Shown piece after piece: positions 46,612 to 57,859 of a stretch of DNA of 64,000 nucleotides. Made by a program: the position numbers and the translations under genes. Origin of the DNA: Megalonaias nervosa (lineage: Eukaryota; Mollusca; Bivalvia; Unionida; Unionidae). Location of the stretch: NCBI GenBank assembly GCA_016617855.1, contig JAECUM010001130.1, positions 124,001 through 188,000 on the forward strand, given 5' to 3'. Under the pieces are notes generated by a model. It was not told the DNA's origin, did not search any database, and saw nothing but the letters and a program-made list of their open reading frames with translations. Each line of letters opens with the position of its first letter. Position 1 is the stretch's first letter.

Positions 46612-46871
46612 TATGGTGGCATTATCTTACGGCACATCTGCATAATTTTCACAACTCAGAGATATTCTGATATCTAGATGAATAGCAAATCTGGAGATAT
46701 AACACACAGTAGACAATGCATGGCAACATTGGATCATCTCTTAAGTTACCCAAATCGGTTGAGATGAATATTAATCTTAATAAAAGTACACATGCCCTAA
46801 ACTTTTCTTAGTTATTCCTAGCTCTTTTCTCTTGGATATTATGAGATAGCCTCCTAGCCTCAAATCAAATA

Positions 46872-47128
46872 AGGGGCCCCAGCCCTGGGCAGCCGAGTAT
46901 CTAAGACAATATAGCCTTTACAGATCACTCACATCTCACCTCTGTCTGCGTGGGTTCAAGTTATGGCATGGTTAATATGGGTATGTGAGAAAGTCTGGTA
47001 GTAGCATCCAGCTGGTTGGTGGTTCTTCACTGGGTCTTTCCGGGTTCTTTCTCCATCAAATATACTGGCTGCTATGTATAGCCAATCATGTGCTGAAAAT
47101 GGCATTAAACTACAAATCCAAACCAATC
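46872..47128 (+). mobile_element. SINE-B copy 2 (diverged)
   Basis: Diverged second member of the same family: GGGGCCCCAGCC head, GGGTTCAAGTTA B box, GGTATGTGAGAAAG and CTGGCTGCTATGTATAGCC body. The tail is degenerate (AAACTACAAATCC). A short CTCAAAT may be duplicated at both ends, but this is not conclusive. Confidence 0.82.
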
Positions 47129-47696
47129 AACTCAAATGGATGGTTTCCAACTTTTCTGTTGTTTTGCATATTTATAACCCAAGAAAATCCCTGAACAGTT
47201 TTGTTTACATAGTATTTTATTTGAGCTATGCATGCCAATATAATTCACACATAGACTATCAGTACAGCATAACCCTACAATCATTTTTTCCCCTAGACCA
47301 AAAATGGTTACACACAAAAATTCCATAAATTCAGGACTATGTCAATACATTTTGTGACCACCCTTGTACTAAAAGGTCTTCATAAATTGCGAGACAGTAT
47401 TTCGTTCATCAAATGCATAATCAATTAGGAGTTTCAGTTAATATTTATAAGATTTTTTTAAAATACACCTCCAAAGATGTATAATTTAACTTTGATAACA
47501 GATAATAAAATTCTCTTTAATCAATTTTTTTTACTGATGAAAAAGAGTAATGTCCCAGCATGTAACAGTACTATGAGATCAGTTTTATTTATACAATAAC
47601 CTAATGCTTAGGAGAGAATCAATGTCTTTAAAATGATACAAATATGCCAGTCATTAATAAACCCATATAAATTACATAAAAATGCAGATATCTTAC
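47129..47696. other. Intron, nothing recognised
   Basis: AT-rich sequence between SINE-B copy 2 and the RRM exon at 47697. Confidence 0.4.
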
Positions 47697-47933
47697 TGGT
47701 ATGGTCCTCAAAATACACCAGGCAGTATTCTTCGTCTCTCTTAAATTCAACTTTCTCTAAAGGTCCTCCCCAAGACCGTTTCTCATTCTCAAAGTATAAC
47801 TCAATTGTGTCCTCGGTTGTGGTAATCTTGAGATTCAAGACTAAGATACAGTTTGAAACATGAACTTTTGATGGCTGGAGATGACTGCCCTCTAGAGTTC
47901 GCTTCTTGCAGGCTTCTTCAAGTTTCTGAAAAT
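47697..47933 (-). CDS. PARP14-like: PARP14-like gene, second RRM/RRM junction exon
   Basis: A 237-nt phase 1-1 exon. The acceptor is the AG at 47935-47934, preceded by a TTCTTTTCTGTCCC tract; the donor is GTAAGA from 47696. It opens with DFQKLEEACKKRTLEGSHL, the distal half of the RRM begun in the exon at 63402. After a short linker it starts a new RRM with the RNP2-like strand CILVLNL and an RNP1-like strand YCLVYFED, ending at EDHT. The split codon A|TA gives Ile and continues as ICDRVLQRKHKIDG in the exon at 38308. The intron to the upstream exon is 15.2 kb and full of transposons. Each RRM is cut by an intron at the same place, so exons are circularly permuted relative to domains. Very likely a real exon. 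Confidence 0.87.
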
Positions 47934-48341
47934 CTAACCGGGACAGAAAAGAACAATTTCAAATGCATTTCAAAATATAACAGACTTTTGAGTTCAATTA
48001 CGGTAGATGCATGCAGGTATAGATTTTCATTTTAATTACCAGGAAATTCAAAACAACAACATGAATCTAGATTTACATATGTAAAATACACATGTTCCCA
48101 CTGCAGACAAAAATGTTTAATGAATTTTTAAATGATATAAATCCTGCAAAAATGATTAAACTGTCAAATAAATCTAATTAGATCATCTATGTAGGTATGT
48201 AAATATGTATACCAATTTATATTTACATGTACCTATATCAAGTAGCTACTGTATAACTGTCCTAAGAATGTTTCAAAACACAAAACACAAAAGTCTAAAT
48301 AAAATATCAAATCAAACCTATGTTGTCAAACAGTATATCAG

Positions 48342-48344
<3 letters not shown>

Positions 48345-48394
<50 letters not shown>
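48345..48394 (+). repeat. (TA)n microsatellite
   Basis: Uninterrupted TA run of about 25 units, on the left side of the Penelope-like cluster. Confidence 0.95.
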
Positions 48395-48399
<5 letters not shown>

Positions 48400-48485
48400 A
48401 CAAATCATATGGCAAATAACACAGTCCTTTCAAGTGCTCTGGATTCAGCAAGGGATTGCATGCATCAGGGATTGATTAAGATAAA

Positions 48486-48655
48486 TGCAATAAACTGACA
48501 ACGAACAGTGCAAAACTAACATCTAACTAGCCTGAGTGCTTTCGACTCTTAATGAGTCTTTTTCAATGGCAAATAAAAAAACATAGACAAGACAAACAAA
48601 TAAAACACAAGAACCGTTGTGTTTGCAAAACTTTCCATGGCTGTTTCTACAGAAA
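48486..48655 (-). mobile_element. Penelope-like flank (inverted copy A)
   Basis: Read on the minus strand it contains AACAGCCATGG, then TTTATTTGTTTGTCTTGTC, then AAGACTCATTAAGAGTCGAA and GCACTCAGGCTAGTTAGA, then TTGCACTGTTCGTTGTCAGT. The same sequence occurs in plus orientation at 51565-51726. These inverted flanks bracket the GIY-YIG/RT fragment and may be its terminal repeats. The GACTC/GAGTC stem followed by GAAA resembles helix II of a hammerhead ribozyme, but the preceding core is degenerate. Confidence 0.6.
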
Positions 48656-48817
48656 TTAAAACTTTAAATTTATTATGTTTCAAATAGTTTATTTCAACTT
48701 GTTGCAGATGCCTGAAAATATTTGTATTGACCTAGAAATTGATAAGCCATAACGACATGCTGTTTTATGTAAATTTATGTAAGCGCAAATTGTATCCCGG
48801 ATATTTCATTTCCATAG

Positions 48818-50396
48818 TACACCACTCCCTCAATAACTCGCGCACAACGGGGTCCACAAACATAGACTGCGCTATAAGCGAGGGCACGAGCTACTGAGGG
48901 ACCTCCAAAAATTGACAAAAAAGTCGCTTGGACATCAAGAAAACAGCGGGGGGGGGCGTCGGGTTTAGGGAACTTCGATCTTTAATGACTGAATCCTCAT
49001 TTTACATTCACGTCGATAATAACCTTTAATAACGCACTTTTTCTAATGAAGTTGTTCGTTATTCTGTTTAAATAACATTTATTTTCAAAATGTCCAACAT
49101 GTGAATGATAGTTCCAACTGGTTTCAACAACCATTACGTTTACATGAAAACATGTGTGTATTACCTCACTGCTTTTTGTTTTCTTGATGAGTCTGGTTCC
49201 CGGAGTGGTATGGCATTGTATCCTGCCAAATTGGGAGTGAAAAGAGCAGGGAACTAGACTAACTGTTGATACACCACCAAACAAAATTCCTTTTGTTCAA
49301 AAAGCAAGCGACATTTTCGTGAGACAATCGTCTACGTCGAATCTCAATTTTTGTGCTCTCCAATTAGTACAGTATTGATATCGTGATTTCACTGGAAGTA
49401 ATAATGAAACTTTTTATCATTCATGAGGATATCTCAAAGTGCCAGTTCAAGAATTCTCTGAAACTAGCTTTCCCACAATGGTCCGTATCTGTGAAATCAA
49501 GCTCTTTATTTTAAAAAGTATAGTATTCTTTTCGCTTGGTTGCTGCTATCTTTGATCAGTTACCAAAGAGTCAGTTAATTTAATGTAGTTTATGTTACAT
49601 ACACAATAACATTTATAACAGTGTTCAATTGATCAATTAAAGTGAGTTACCCGACATACGACCGGGGCAGCTAGATTTTAAGTTTGTAGGATTTTCTTGC
49701 CTTTTAACTTTTCTTTTATTTCACCTCCATTATTTGATTCAAAAGACATAATTAACATGATAATACAAAGGAGGCCAGCTTTTAATTCAGTGCAACAATG
49801 CAACAAATACTTCTGCAAGTCAGTTATCAAAACATAGTTGGCACCTAAATAGGTTCTCAGAGAAATGCTTGCGGACATAGCTGTTACGGTAGATTGACAC
49901 ATTTTACGTTTAATTACAAGAGGACACATTGCATTTATGATGATTACGCTTAAAAGGAACTAGCAGATAGAACTAGAACACAAATTTCAATTGATAAAAA
50001 AATTATTTAATTTGTATTCATTTATTAAAGTACTTACTCTACTCGGTGTAAGTGACATTTTCATTGATCGAAATTTCCTTACATATCGTTAATTGCGGTG
50101 TGCTAGGAATGTCACTTAGAAAGAAAAGGTAAATAAATTGTATGACTTATTTTTAAATTTGGTATGTCATAATGTTGATTAAGATTTCCAGGTCCTATCT
50201 ACCAATTTCGACGATAAAATGAGCAATATATCAAAGTTTTTGAAGCTAATTTTGATTGCGATTTCCATAAATTTCATAAAATAGGGATCTATTTTTGGGG
50301 TAATTTCTGGTTTAAAAAAATGGGATCCACGCCTGACCCTGCATTATTAAGTGGGTTCGCGAGTTATCAGGGCGCAAGTTATCGAGGAGTGGTGTA
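48818..50396. mobile_element. Pogo/mariner-like non-autonomous element, copy c
   Basis: Best-preserved copy: left TACACCACTCCCTCAATAAC then TCGCGCACAACGGGGTCC; right, minus strand, TACACCACTCCTCGATAACT. TA ends. It is 1.58 kb, with an 83-codon minus frame (49929-49678) that resembles no transposase. It sits between the Penelope-like flank and the nuclease fragment. Confidence 0.8.
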
Positions 50397-50494
50397 GTAA
50401 TTTTAGGCTATGAAGCAAATTTAGAGAATTATTTAAAAGAAAATGTGTTGGCTGCAAAAAATAAATAATTTAATTTGTGCATGGCTGTCTTTTT

Positions 50495-51451
50495 CTAATC
50501 TTCTTGGTTTAAACCACTTGGTTTCAATGTTCTAAGGCGGCGAATCCAGTAATATTCCTTTTCTTTCCTGGTTTTGGAACTCCGGTTGGGGTTGTGAGTA
50601 ATTGCAATGAGTGTTATATCACTGAAGGTGTGGCCAGGGGAGGAGAAGTGTTCTGTGACTGGGCTTCTGTACAGCTTCTTTGTCATCCAATTAGATCTAT
50701 GAAGGTTGATCCTTCTGTGTAGCTTTTCAGTTTCTCCAACTTACTGAAGGCTACAGATCTTACATGTGATGAGATAAATTACATTCTCTGTTTTGCATGT
50801 TTTATTTGGACCATGTATATTTAGTTTTCCTCTAGTCACTGTGCTAGAAAATGTCCTGGTCTCTATCATATGTTGATGGGCTTTGCACCTTTTATCACCA
50901 CAGGGGCCAGATTGACTAGGGTGGTCTTGATTAGTGATTGGCATTAGATTTGCCCTGACTAAGATGTTGAGGTTTTTTGGTCACCAGTAGGCTACTACAG
51001 GTTTGTTTGGGAGGATTAACTTTAGCGCATCCGACGATTCCACGATGGGCCAGTGTTTCCCGATGATTTTACCAACTTTGGGGTTGTTTGGATGGTAGGT
51101 TAGAATAAATGGTACCCTATCAGCCTTTTCCTTCTTTCCATATTTCAGTAGGTCATTGTGGTTTGTTTGTTTAGCCCTTTGGGTTGCCTCAGCAATCAGG
51201 TCTTTGTTGTAGCCTCGGTAAATTAAATGTTTAGATAGCTGTTCAGACCATTTTAAGATTGTTTCATCATCAGAGCAAATTCTGCGTATCCTCAGTGCCT
51301 GGCTATATGGGATGTTGCAGTGTTTTGGATGACAGCTTGGTTGGGAGGAGATACTGGTGTTTGTCAGTTGGTTTCGAGTAGATGTCAGTATGGAGTTTGT
51401 TTGGTACCAGCCTGGTTGTATGCACTCTAGAACTAATTTTTTACTTGTCAA
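50495..51451 (-). pseudogene. Penelope-like element: RT C-terminus and GIY-YIG endonuclease
   Basis: Penelope-like elements are retroelements with an RT and a GIY-YIG nuclease. The region 51451-50981 reads IPYSQALRIRRICSDDETIL, KWSEQLSKHLIYRGYNKDLI, and a RVPFILTYHPNNPKVGKII segment, matching the RT C-terminal part. Then come CGDKRCKAHQHM (Cys-rich), VIYLITCKICSLQ, VGETEKLHRRINLHRSNW, HFSSPGHTFSDI and YYWIRRLRTLKPSGLN, the GIY-YIG domain. The whole stretch is in one frame with only two stops: TGA at 50981-50983 and TAA at 50741-50743. The TAA replaces the Tyr of the YVG motif. The 5' part of RT is missing. A relatively young dead copy. Confidence 0.85.
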
Positions 51452-51564
51452 CTATATACATGTATATAGTGCACAAGATACCGAGCTGGTAGAAAACAAA
51501 TAATTACACAAATAAAACAAATAAAACAAACAAAAATAATAAATAATAAAAGGTTTAATAACTG

Positions 51565-51726
51565 CAGAAACAGCCATGTATGTTTGCAAACACAACAGTT
51601 CTTGTGTTTTATTTGTTTGTCTTGTCTATGTTTTGTATTTACCTTTAAAAAAGACATATTAAGAGTTGAAAGTGCTCAGGCTAGTTAGATAATAGTTTTG
51701 CACTGTTCGTTGTCAGTTTATTCCAT
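51565..51726 (+). mobile_element. Penelope-like flank (inverted copy B)
   Basis: Plus-orientation partner of 48486-48655, sharing TGTTTTATTTGTTTGTCTTG and TTTTGCACTGTTCGTTGTCA. A (TA)n tract follows directly (51740-51771), as one precedes copy A. Confidence 0.65.
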
Positions 51727-51844
51727 ATATATACATACATATATATCTATATCTATATATATATATATATATGTGTGTGTGAATAAGTAGAGATAAACAG
51801 TTTTATTATATTTTGATTATGTATAATGCATATTTAAAAAGTAA

Positions 51845-52030
51845 AAAAATTCAACAAATATCTAAACGTACGAACCAACATAGATCAGACATAAAAAATT
51901 ATATCGATCAATCATTTTCATCTCAAAAGGACAAACCAGTCAACAAATATCTAAACGTATGAACCAACATAGATCAGACATAAAAAATTATATCGATCAA
52001 TCATTTTCATCTCAAATCCCATTCTTTGCG
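51845..52030 (+). repeat. Two-copy ~97-bp tandem repeat
   Basis: TCAACAAATATCTAAACGTA ... TCATTTTCATCTCAAA occurs twice in direct succession (from 51850 and from 51939), nearly identical. Confidence 0.88.
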
Positions 52031-52164
52031 AGATTTCTCCTTTCAAACTATTGTTATAGCTGATTCTGAGATGGAACATCTGCTAAAGGAAACCTATTGG
52101 ATTCACCGTCTTAATATGGTATATCCAAAAGGTTTAAATTCCAAAACACTCTACGATGCTCATT
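51948..52164 (+). pseudogene. Second GIY-YIG nuclease C-terminal fragment (Penelope-like)
   Basis: Frame 1 reads RMNQHRSDIKNYIDQSFSSQ, then PFFARFLLSN. After a frameshift it reads IADSEMEHLLKETYWIHRLN and MVYPKGLNSKTLYDAH, then a stop. The HRSDI and KE-YWI-RLN...P-GLN pattern parallels the fragment at 50686-50495. It is too different to be the same subfamily, and on the opposite strand. The start is lost in the tandem duplication. Confidence 0.62.
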
Positions 52165-52517
52165 AATAATTTTTTTTTTTTTAAATTTATTTTTTTTTTT
52201 TTTTATAATTATGTCCTCTGTCTGCAATTTAGTTAAGAATAATTTCATATTATTCTAATTTACTGAATAACTTGACTAGTGAAAGTATAAACTAATATCA
52301 TAAAAATAAGTTTAATAATTCTTTACAAATGAAAGGGCATATTAAAATTAATTCTGAATATATTATGATTAATTATTTAGAAAATACTTATTCATTTTAT
52401 GATTATAAATATTATGCACACCATAATTTTTTAATAAATTATTATTATATAACTTGAGTTCTGATAAAATATGAACATTGTCAATAATATATATATCATG
52501 AAACTAGGAGTCTATGA
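52165..52517. other. Very AT-rich spacer, nothing recognised
   Basis: Poly-T runs at 52168-52203 and AT-rich sequence up to the truncated pogo-like copy d. Confidence 0.5.
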
Positions 52518-53667
52518 AGCAGGAAACCAGACTAACTATTGATACACTACCAAACAGGATTCCTTTTCATCAAAAACACGTAACTTTTATTTCGTCAGAC
52601 AATCGTCTATGTCGAAACTCAATTTTTGTATTTTTCAGTTAGTAAAATATTCATGCCATGATTTCATTGCAAAAGTAATAGTGAAACTTCTTATCATGCT
52701 TGAGGATATCTCTATGTGCGAATTCAAGAAATCTCTGAAACTCATTTTTCCCACAACGGCCCGTATCTGTGAAACAAAGTTCATTATTTTATAAAGTACT
52801 CATTTCGCTTGGTTGCCTTGCTATCTTTAATCACATTTATGATTGAGTAGGTAATTTTTAAGGTAGTTTAATTAGATATGTACACAATACAATGTATCAC
52901 AGTGTTCGATTGATCAAAGGAAATGAGCTACCCAATATACAACCGGTGCCACTGGTTCTTAAGCTTGTAGGATTTGTATGCCTTTTGACTTTTTTTCAAT
53001 TCCACCTGCTTTATTTGATTCAGAAGAGGTAATTACCATGATAATAGAAAAGGAGGCTCTCTTTTTATTTAGTGCAACAATGCAACAGATGCTTCCGCTA
53101 GTCCGATATCAAAACACGGTGGGCACTTAATTCGGTTCTCAGTGAAACGCTTGCGGACATAGCTGTTATAGTAGATTGACACATTTTAGGTTTAATTACA
53201 AGAGGACACATTGCATTTATGATGATTACACTTAACAGGAACTGAAAGATAGAACTAGAACACAAATTTCAATTGATAAAATTTTTTAAAATTGGTATTT
53301 ATTTATTAAAGTACTGCCTCCACTTGGCATAAGTGACATTTTCATTGATTGAAATGCCCTTGAATATTGTTAATTGCAGTTTACTAAGAATGTCTTTTAA
53401 AAAGAAAATGTAACAAATTATATGACTTCTTACTAAAAGTCGTTATTTCATAATGTTGATTAAAAATTTCCAGTTCCTATTTACTGTTTTCGATGATAAA
53501 ACGAGCAATATATCAAGTTTCTGTTACCAATTTCAGTCGCGATTTTCTTCAAGTTCAACCAGTAGGGATCAATTTTTGGGTATTTTCTGGCTTAAAAATT
53601 GGGATCCATGCCTGACCCCACATTATAAGCGGGTTCGCGAGTTATCAGGGCGCAAGTTATCGAGGGA

Positions 53668-53670
<3 letters not shown>
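52518..53670. mobile_element. Pogo/mariner-like element, copy d (left-truncated)
   Basis: Collinear with 49249-50390 of copy c, starting CCAGACTAACTATTGATACAC and ending GTTCGCGAGTTATCAGGGCG, then TTATCGAGGGAGTG. The left ~430 bp and left inverted repeat are missing. A (TA)n tract follows immediately. Confidence 0.8.

Positions 53671-53717
<47 letters not shown>
53671..53717 (+). repeat. (TA)n microsatellite
   Basis: Uninterrupted TA run joining the end of pogo-like copy d to the 420-bp duplication. Confidence 0.95.
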
Positions 53718-53720
<3 letters not shown>

Positions 53721-54545
53721 CATTTGTTACTTTTTTAATATGTTTACAATGTTTCACTGGTGACAAGAAAATTTATAATGTGAGAAGTTGTATCCAAATT
53801 CATCATTTAGTTCTCCAAATGGTTTGTGTCCATCTTTATCATCTTACAGTGTCAACCAACATCTACATGTACCAACCAGAAAGAAATTATCACATGTTTT
53901 CTTTTTAATTAATCTTAGATATTATTTTGGCTGACTTGTTTTTCAATAACATGCAAATGCTGATAAAAAATACCAGGTGTGTAATTCCAAGCTTATAGGA
54001 ACAGTCTAATTTACAACAGCTGGTACTACATCATCATCATTCTTATAACTTTTAGCAGAAGAAAAAAATGGCTTCTTCTTGGTGATGAGTAATTTTGCAG
54101 ATATATTCAATTTTTGCTATCGAACTATCAACTATAGTACATTTGTTAATTTTTTTAATGTACTATATATAGTAAAACTTATTTATAACACACTGGGACT
54201 GAGATTTTCATAACGAGAGAAGTTGTACCATATTATTTATTTTTCAAAATGGTTATGTTTGTGTCCATGTTGATGTACATGTTGATGACAAACAAGTTTT
54301 ACCTTCGGCTGAAAGTTTCAACAAATGTGTACATATATCAACCAAACAGAAATTGTCAACAGTCATATGTTTTTTTTTTATTAATCTTAGATTTTGTTCA
54401 CATTTTTAATGACATGCAAATGCTTTAAAAAAATATACCAGGTATACTAAGCTGGTAGGTACAGTCTAATGTACAACATCAACATCGTCCTTATAACTTC
54501 CAGTAGAAGAAAAAAAATGGCTGCTGCTAGGTGATAACTAAGTTC
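53718..54545 (+). repeat. Two-copy ~420-bp tandem duplication
   Basis: 53718-54100 and about 54138-54545 are collinear. Both contain GAGAAGTTGTA, a GTTTGTGTCCAT segment, ATTAATCTTAGAT, ACATGCAAATGCT, ATACCAGGT, ACAGTCTAAT and AGAAGAAAAAAATGGC in the same order. Non-coding; the element type is unknown. Confidence 0.8.
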
Positions 54546-55600
54546 ATAAATAATCTTCTATTGTTGTCATCACAGATGTGACAATGTCACTATTAGAACT
54601 AGTATAATTTGAGAAAGCAGCATCAGCTTTACTTAAGTAGGTGTAACACATCATCATCATTGCTATCACTGATAACGAGAACTGTTTGCTCACGAAGCCC
54701 TGCCTTAACAAAACAGTTTGTGTAAAAACTCATGCCATACATAATAACGCCCAGCAGGATTATATAATACAAGCATGTACATGTTGAAAAGCCCAGCAGG
54801 TCAACTAATCAGTACTTTAAACTGAATACAAACACGTATAGAAGGCCTATTATAATCATACTCCTGACTATTATCTGGACAGTGGTCATTTTGGCATGTT
54901 CAGTAACCCCAATAACTTATAGCAACATAAATTTCACATAGTTCTCAAAAATGTGAATGACTTCTCAAAAAAGAGCATGTAAAGCAGACAACAGCACAGA
55001 TGTTAAACACATATAAATGTGGTAACAACCACAAGTTACAGAACCAACACTATTATTGCAACACACTGCACCAGGACATAATTAATTGATAAAGTTTAAA
55101 TAACATAATAGCAGATTGAAAGTACCATATGTGAGTGAATGTCTGAAAGGAAAAGAAGTATTTCCTATGAACAGTCTAAGCAGTGTTTTAACCATTGAAT
55201 AACATACATGTATGCTGTAACTCAACAATACAATATTGTAAGATTCAGCTGCCCTGCAGACAGTGCTGCAGCCTGCTCCATGTATTTAATCAGTTTTATG
55301 GAGAAAATACTTAGTCCACAGGAAAATACCTAAATCATAAATGCTAATACAGTGACCATGGATTACTTGTGATATTATTTAATAATGTTCTAGATGTGTG
55401 TGTCCAGAGATAGGACAAAATGATTCTTCTGCTGTGGATTTTATTTTGATGGCTGCTAACACTCAATGATCAACTCAACTGCTTTTCATCACTTGCCATC
55501 ACTGTACTCTATTTGTTGTGACTACTACAGTTAATACATATCATAATAATATTCAAATATATACTAAGAGACAAACTTTATATATAATGAATATTTTTCA
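54546..55600. other. Intron, nothing recognised
   Basis: AT-rich; no exon or element signal. Confidence 0.4.
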
Positions 55601-55602
55601 TC

Positions 55603-55730
55603 ATGGATTCATCTAGCATATCAATGTCAACTTTCTCACACTCTTCTGACTCAGAAAATTTTTCATTTGAAGGATTTTCTGATGTAGAGCAAGACCTTCC
55701 TGTTAAGGACTATTTAGATGGTATCATCTA
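55603..55730 (+). other. Short Ser/acidic open frame, unassigned
   Basis: An ATG at 55603 opens a Ser/Phe/Asp/Glu-rich reading (SHSSDSENFSFEGFSDVEQD) before running into the LINE fragment in the wrong frame. It may be a scrap of another transposon protein. No firm evidence that it is expressed. Confidence 0.2.
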
Positions 55731-55769
55731 CAATGTGAAACATTTAAATTCATCCAATTTCACAATAAC

Positions 55770-56551
55770 ATTTTTGACAACTGGATTCTTCCATCAGTTC
55801 AGCCATATATGGACTATTGTAATGCAATTTGGGGTAATACATCTAACTCAAACATAACAGCACCTTTAAGACTCCAAAAGAGGGCTTGCCATTTAATTCT
55901 AGATCAATGTACAGACAATTTCCAGGATGCAATGAATAATATAAAGGTTTTAACAATACTTGAAAGAATATTTCTTAGAAAGGCCAAATCAATGTATAAA
56001 GTATCCAGAAAAGCCATTCCTGTCTATTTAAGCAATATCTTTCACCAAAGAGATGCTGATGGTACTCCAAATTTAAGGTTCATAAGAAGCAAAGATTACA
56101 TTATACCAAGGCCAAAGAAGGAGTTGTTTAGAAAAAGTTTTCAATATACTGGTTAACTGGTATGGAACAACATTCCCAGTGACATAAGGCAGGCTCCTAG
56201 CATTTCTTCTTTTCATAATCAATGTCTCAAATGGATGAAATCTTTAGAAAATTGAACAGTTCTAGTACGATAAATACTGCCTGCTTTTCTATAATTTTGC
56301 ATCATTTTCACAGTTGAATTTTTCAATGCAGGATGATATTTTATATTTTATATATGTTTATGTTATGTATTCACAGATGCCTGTGTATGTGTTCCAGGTT
56401 TGATACTTTGACTTTTAAAATCACTTAATTATTTAGTGTCAAGCCAGATTGTTCACATCATATTGTAAATACTGTATATATTGTATTTAACAGATAGAAG
56501 GCTTCAAGGTAGATTAGTTCTGTAACTAAGTTACCTTCTCTAAATAAAGCC

Positions 56552-56587
<36 letters not shown>

Positions 56588-56590
56588 AGA
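55770..56590 (+). mobile_element. CR1/L2-like LINE 3' end
   Basis: The last part of a non-LTR RT ORF: YMDYCNAIWGNTSNSN, RLQKRACHLILD, ERIFLRKAKSMYKVSRKAIP, YLSNIF, then PRPKKELFRKSFQYTG (56156). After one stop it resumes as VWNNIPSDIRQAPSISSFHN, ending at about 56254. A 3' untranslated region ends in (TTA)n at 56551-56585. The DYCN-x-WGN and K-x-MYK motifs are typical of the domain after the RT thumb. 5'-truncated, as usual for LINEs. Confidence 0.82.
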
Positions 56591-57859
56591 GAACAAAATG
56601 CAGTTATATGAAAAAATCAATATTCTGCTCCAAACTCCAAATTGCGCCAATGAATTACATATATTCACTGGCACTGATATGCATACATTCAAATGGATGT
56701 ACACATATTAAGGAACAAATAAACTGAAATAGCAAGGTCAATGATGCAGATGGCAGGATAAGGTTGAAATAAAAAAAAACGAAATGCTATGAAACAGCAA
56801 CTGCTTGTAAGAAATCAATGCTGCTAATGCAAGCTATGATCATAGATCACTGGTCACTAGTGGCCTTTGATTACTTAATATTCATAATGTAGCTGATTAA
56901 AAATACAGATGTCTGAAAAAATAATACCATAAAGAATCTTGTCCCTTGCTTGTATCAATGAATACCAAGTCCACAAAATCCACACTCTGAGATATTGGAC
57001 AACTAATTAAATTGAAATAAAAGTATTTTTCTATTGTTTTTTTTTTTATTATGTCCTATACATCCTTAGTAAATTAAAAAATATTCAATCTAATAATTAT
57101 TTCATATATTTGTTATCACTATACTTTCTATCACCTTTGAAAAAAAAACCCAACTAGATGAAATGTATAGTTCTGCTAAATAGTGTAAAGTGGGTAGAGT
57201 TATATAGGACTAAATAAAGACATAGGAACAGTGGTAAAAAAGGTAGTCATTATATCTGAAACAGAGAGAGATACTTAATTTAGAAACTTTGTTCTACTTC
57301 CTGAAATTTATATTGTCATGTAGGATTTTTGAAAATTTCTATTTTAACAGTCAAGTACTTGACACTACATCATGCACTCCATAGAATTTAATAAAAGCAT
57401 CACTGACATTAAATGTTTGTATAAACCAAACAATATGCAAAGCTCAAACATATTTCTTAATTACAGATGTCATTATTGAAAAAAGATATATAAAAAAGAG
57501 ATATATATGTGTGCATGTATATGTATGTATATAAAGCATCTAAACACCATTTTTTCCCAAAAATTATGTTGCGTTTTATCATAATATATTTCATTATTAT
57601 ACCAGAGTGGCATCGATAAAATTTGTTCATCTAATTCTGACCATGCAAAAATCACAGCTTTAAAAAAATGTTAAATTTCTGTGAACTTTGAATAACTTCT
57701 CTTTATTTAAGAAAATGGTTAAAATCATCCACTCCAACTATAAAGTGTTGTATGTAAGGCAAAGTTTTCAAGGAGACTGATTAAGTGAATTCTTTTTGAG
57801 CCACATGACTTTAAGTGCATGACGAAAGAACTGAATGTGACTTCAATCATGTTGATGAG
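56591..57859. other. Intron, nothing recognised
   Basis: AT-rich sequence between the LINE tail and the satellite block. Confidence 0.4.

Noticed and set aside
47608..47696. Extension of the RRM exon to the next stop
   Set aside because: A GTAAGA donor at 47696 gives the correct phase for the next exon; the extension reads into non-RRM sequence.
55603..55857. 84-codon ORF as a host gene
   Set aside because: Its second half is an out-of-frame reading of the LINE fragment. The first half is too short and lacks splice or homology support.
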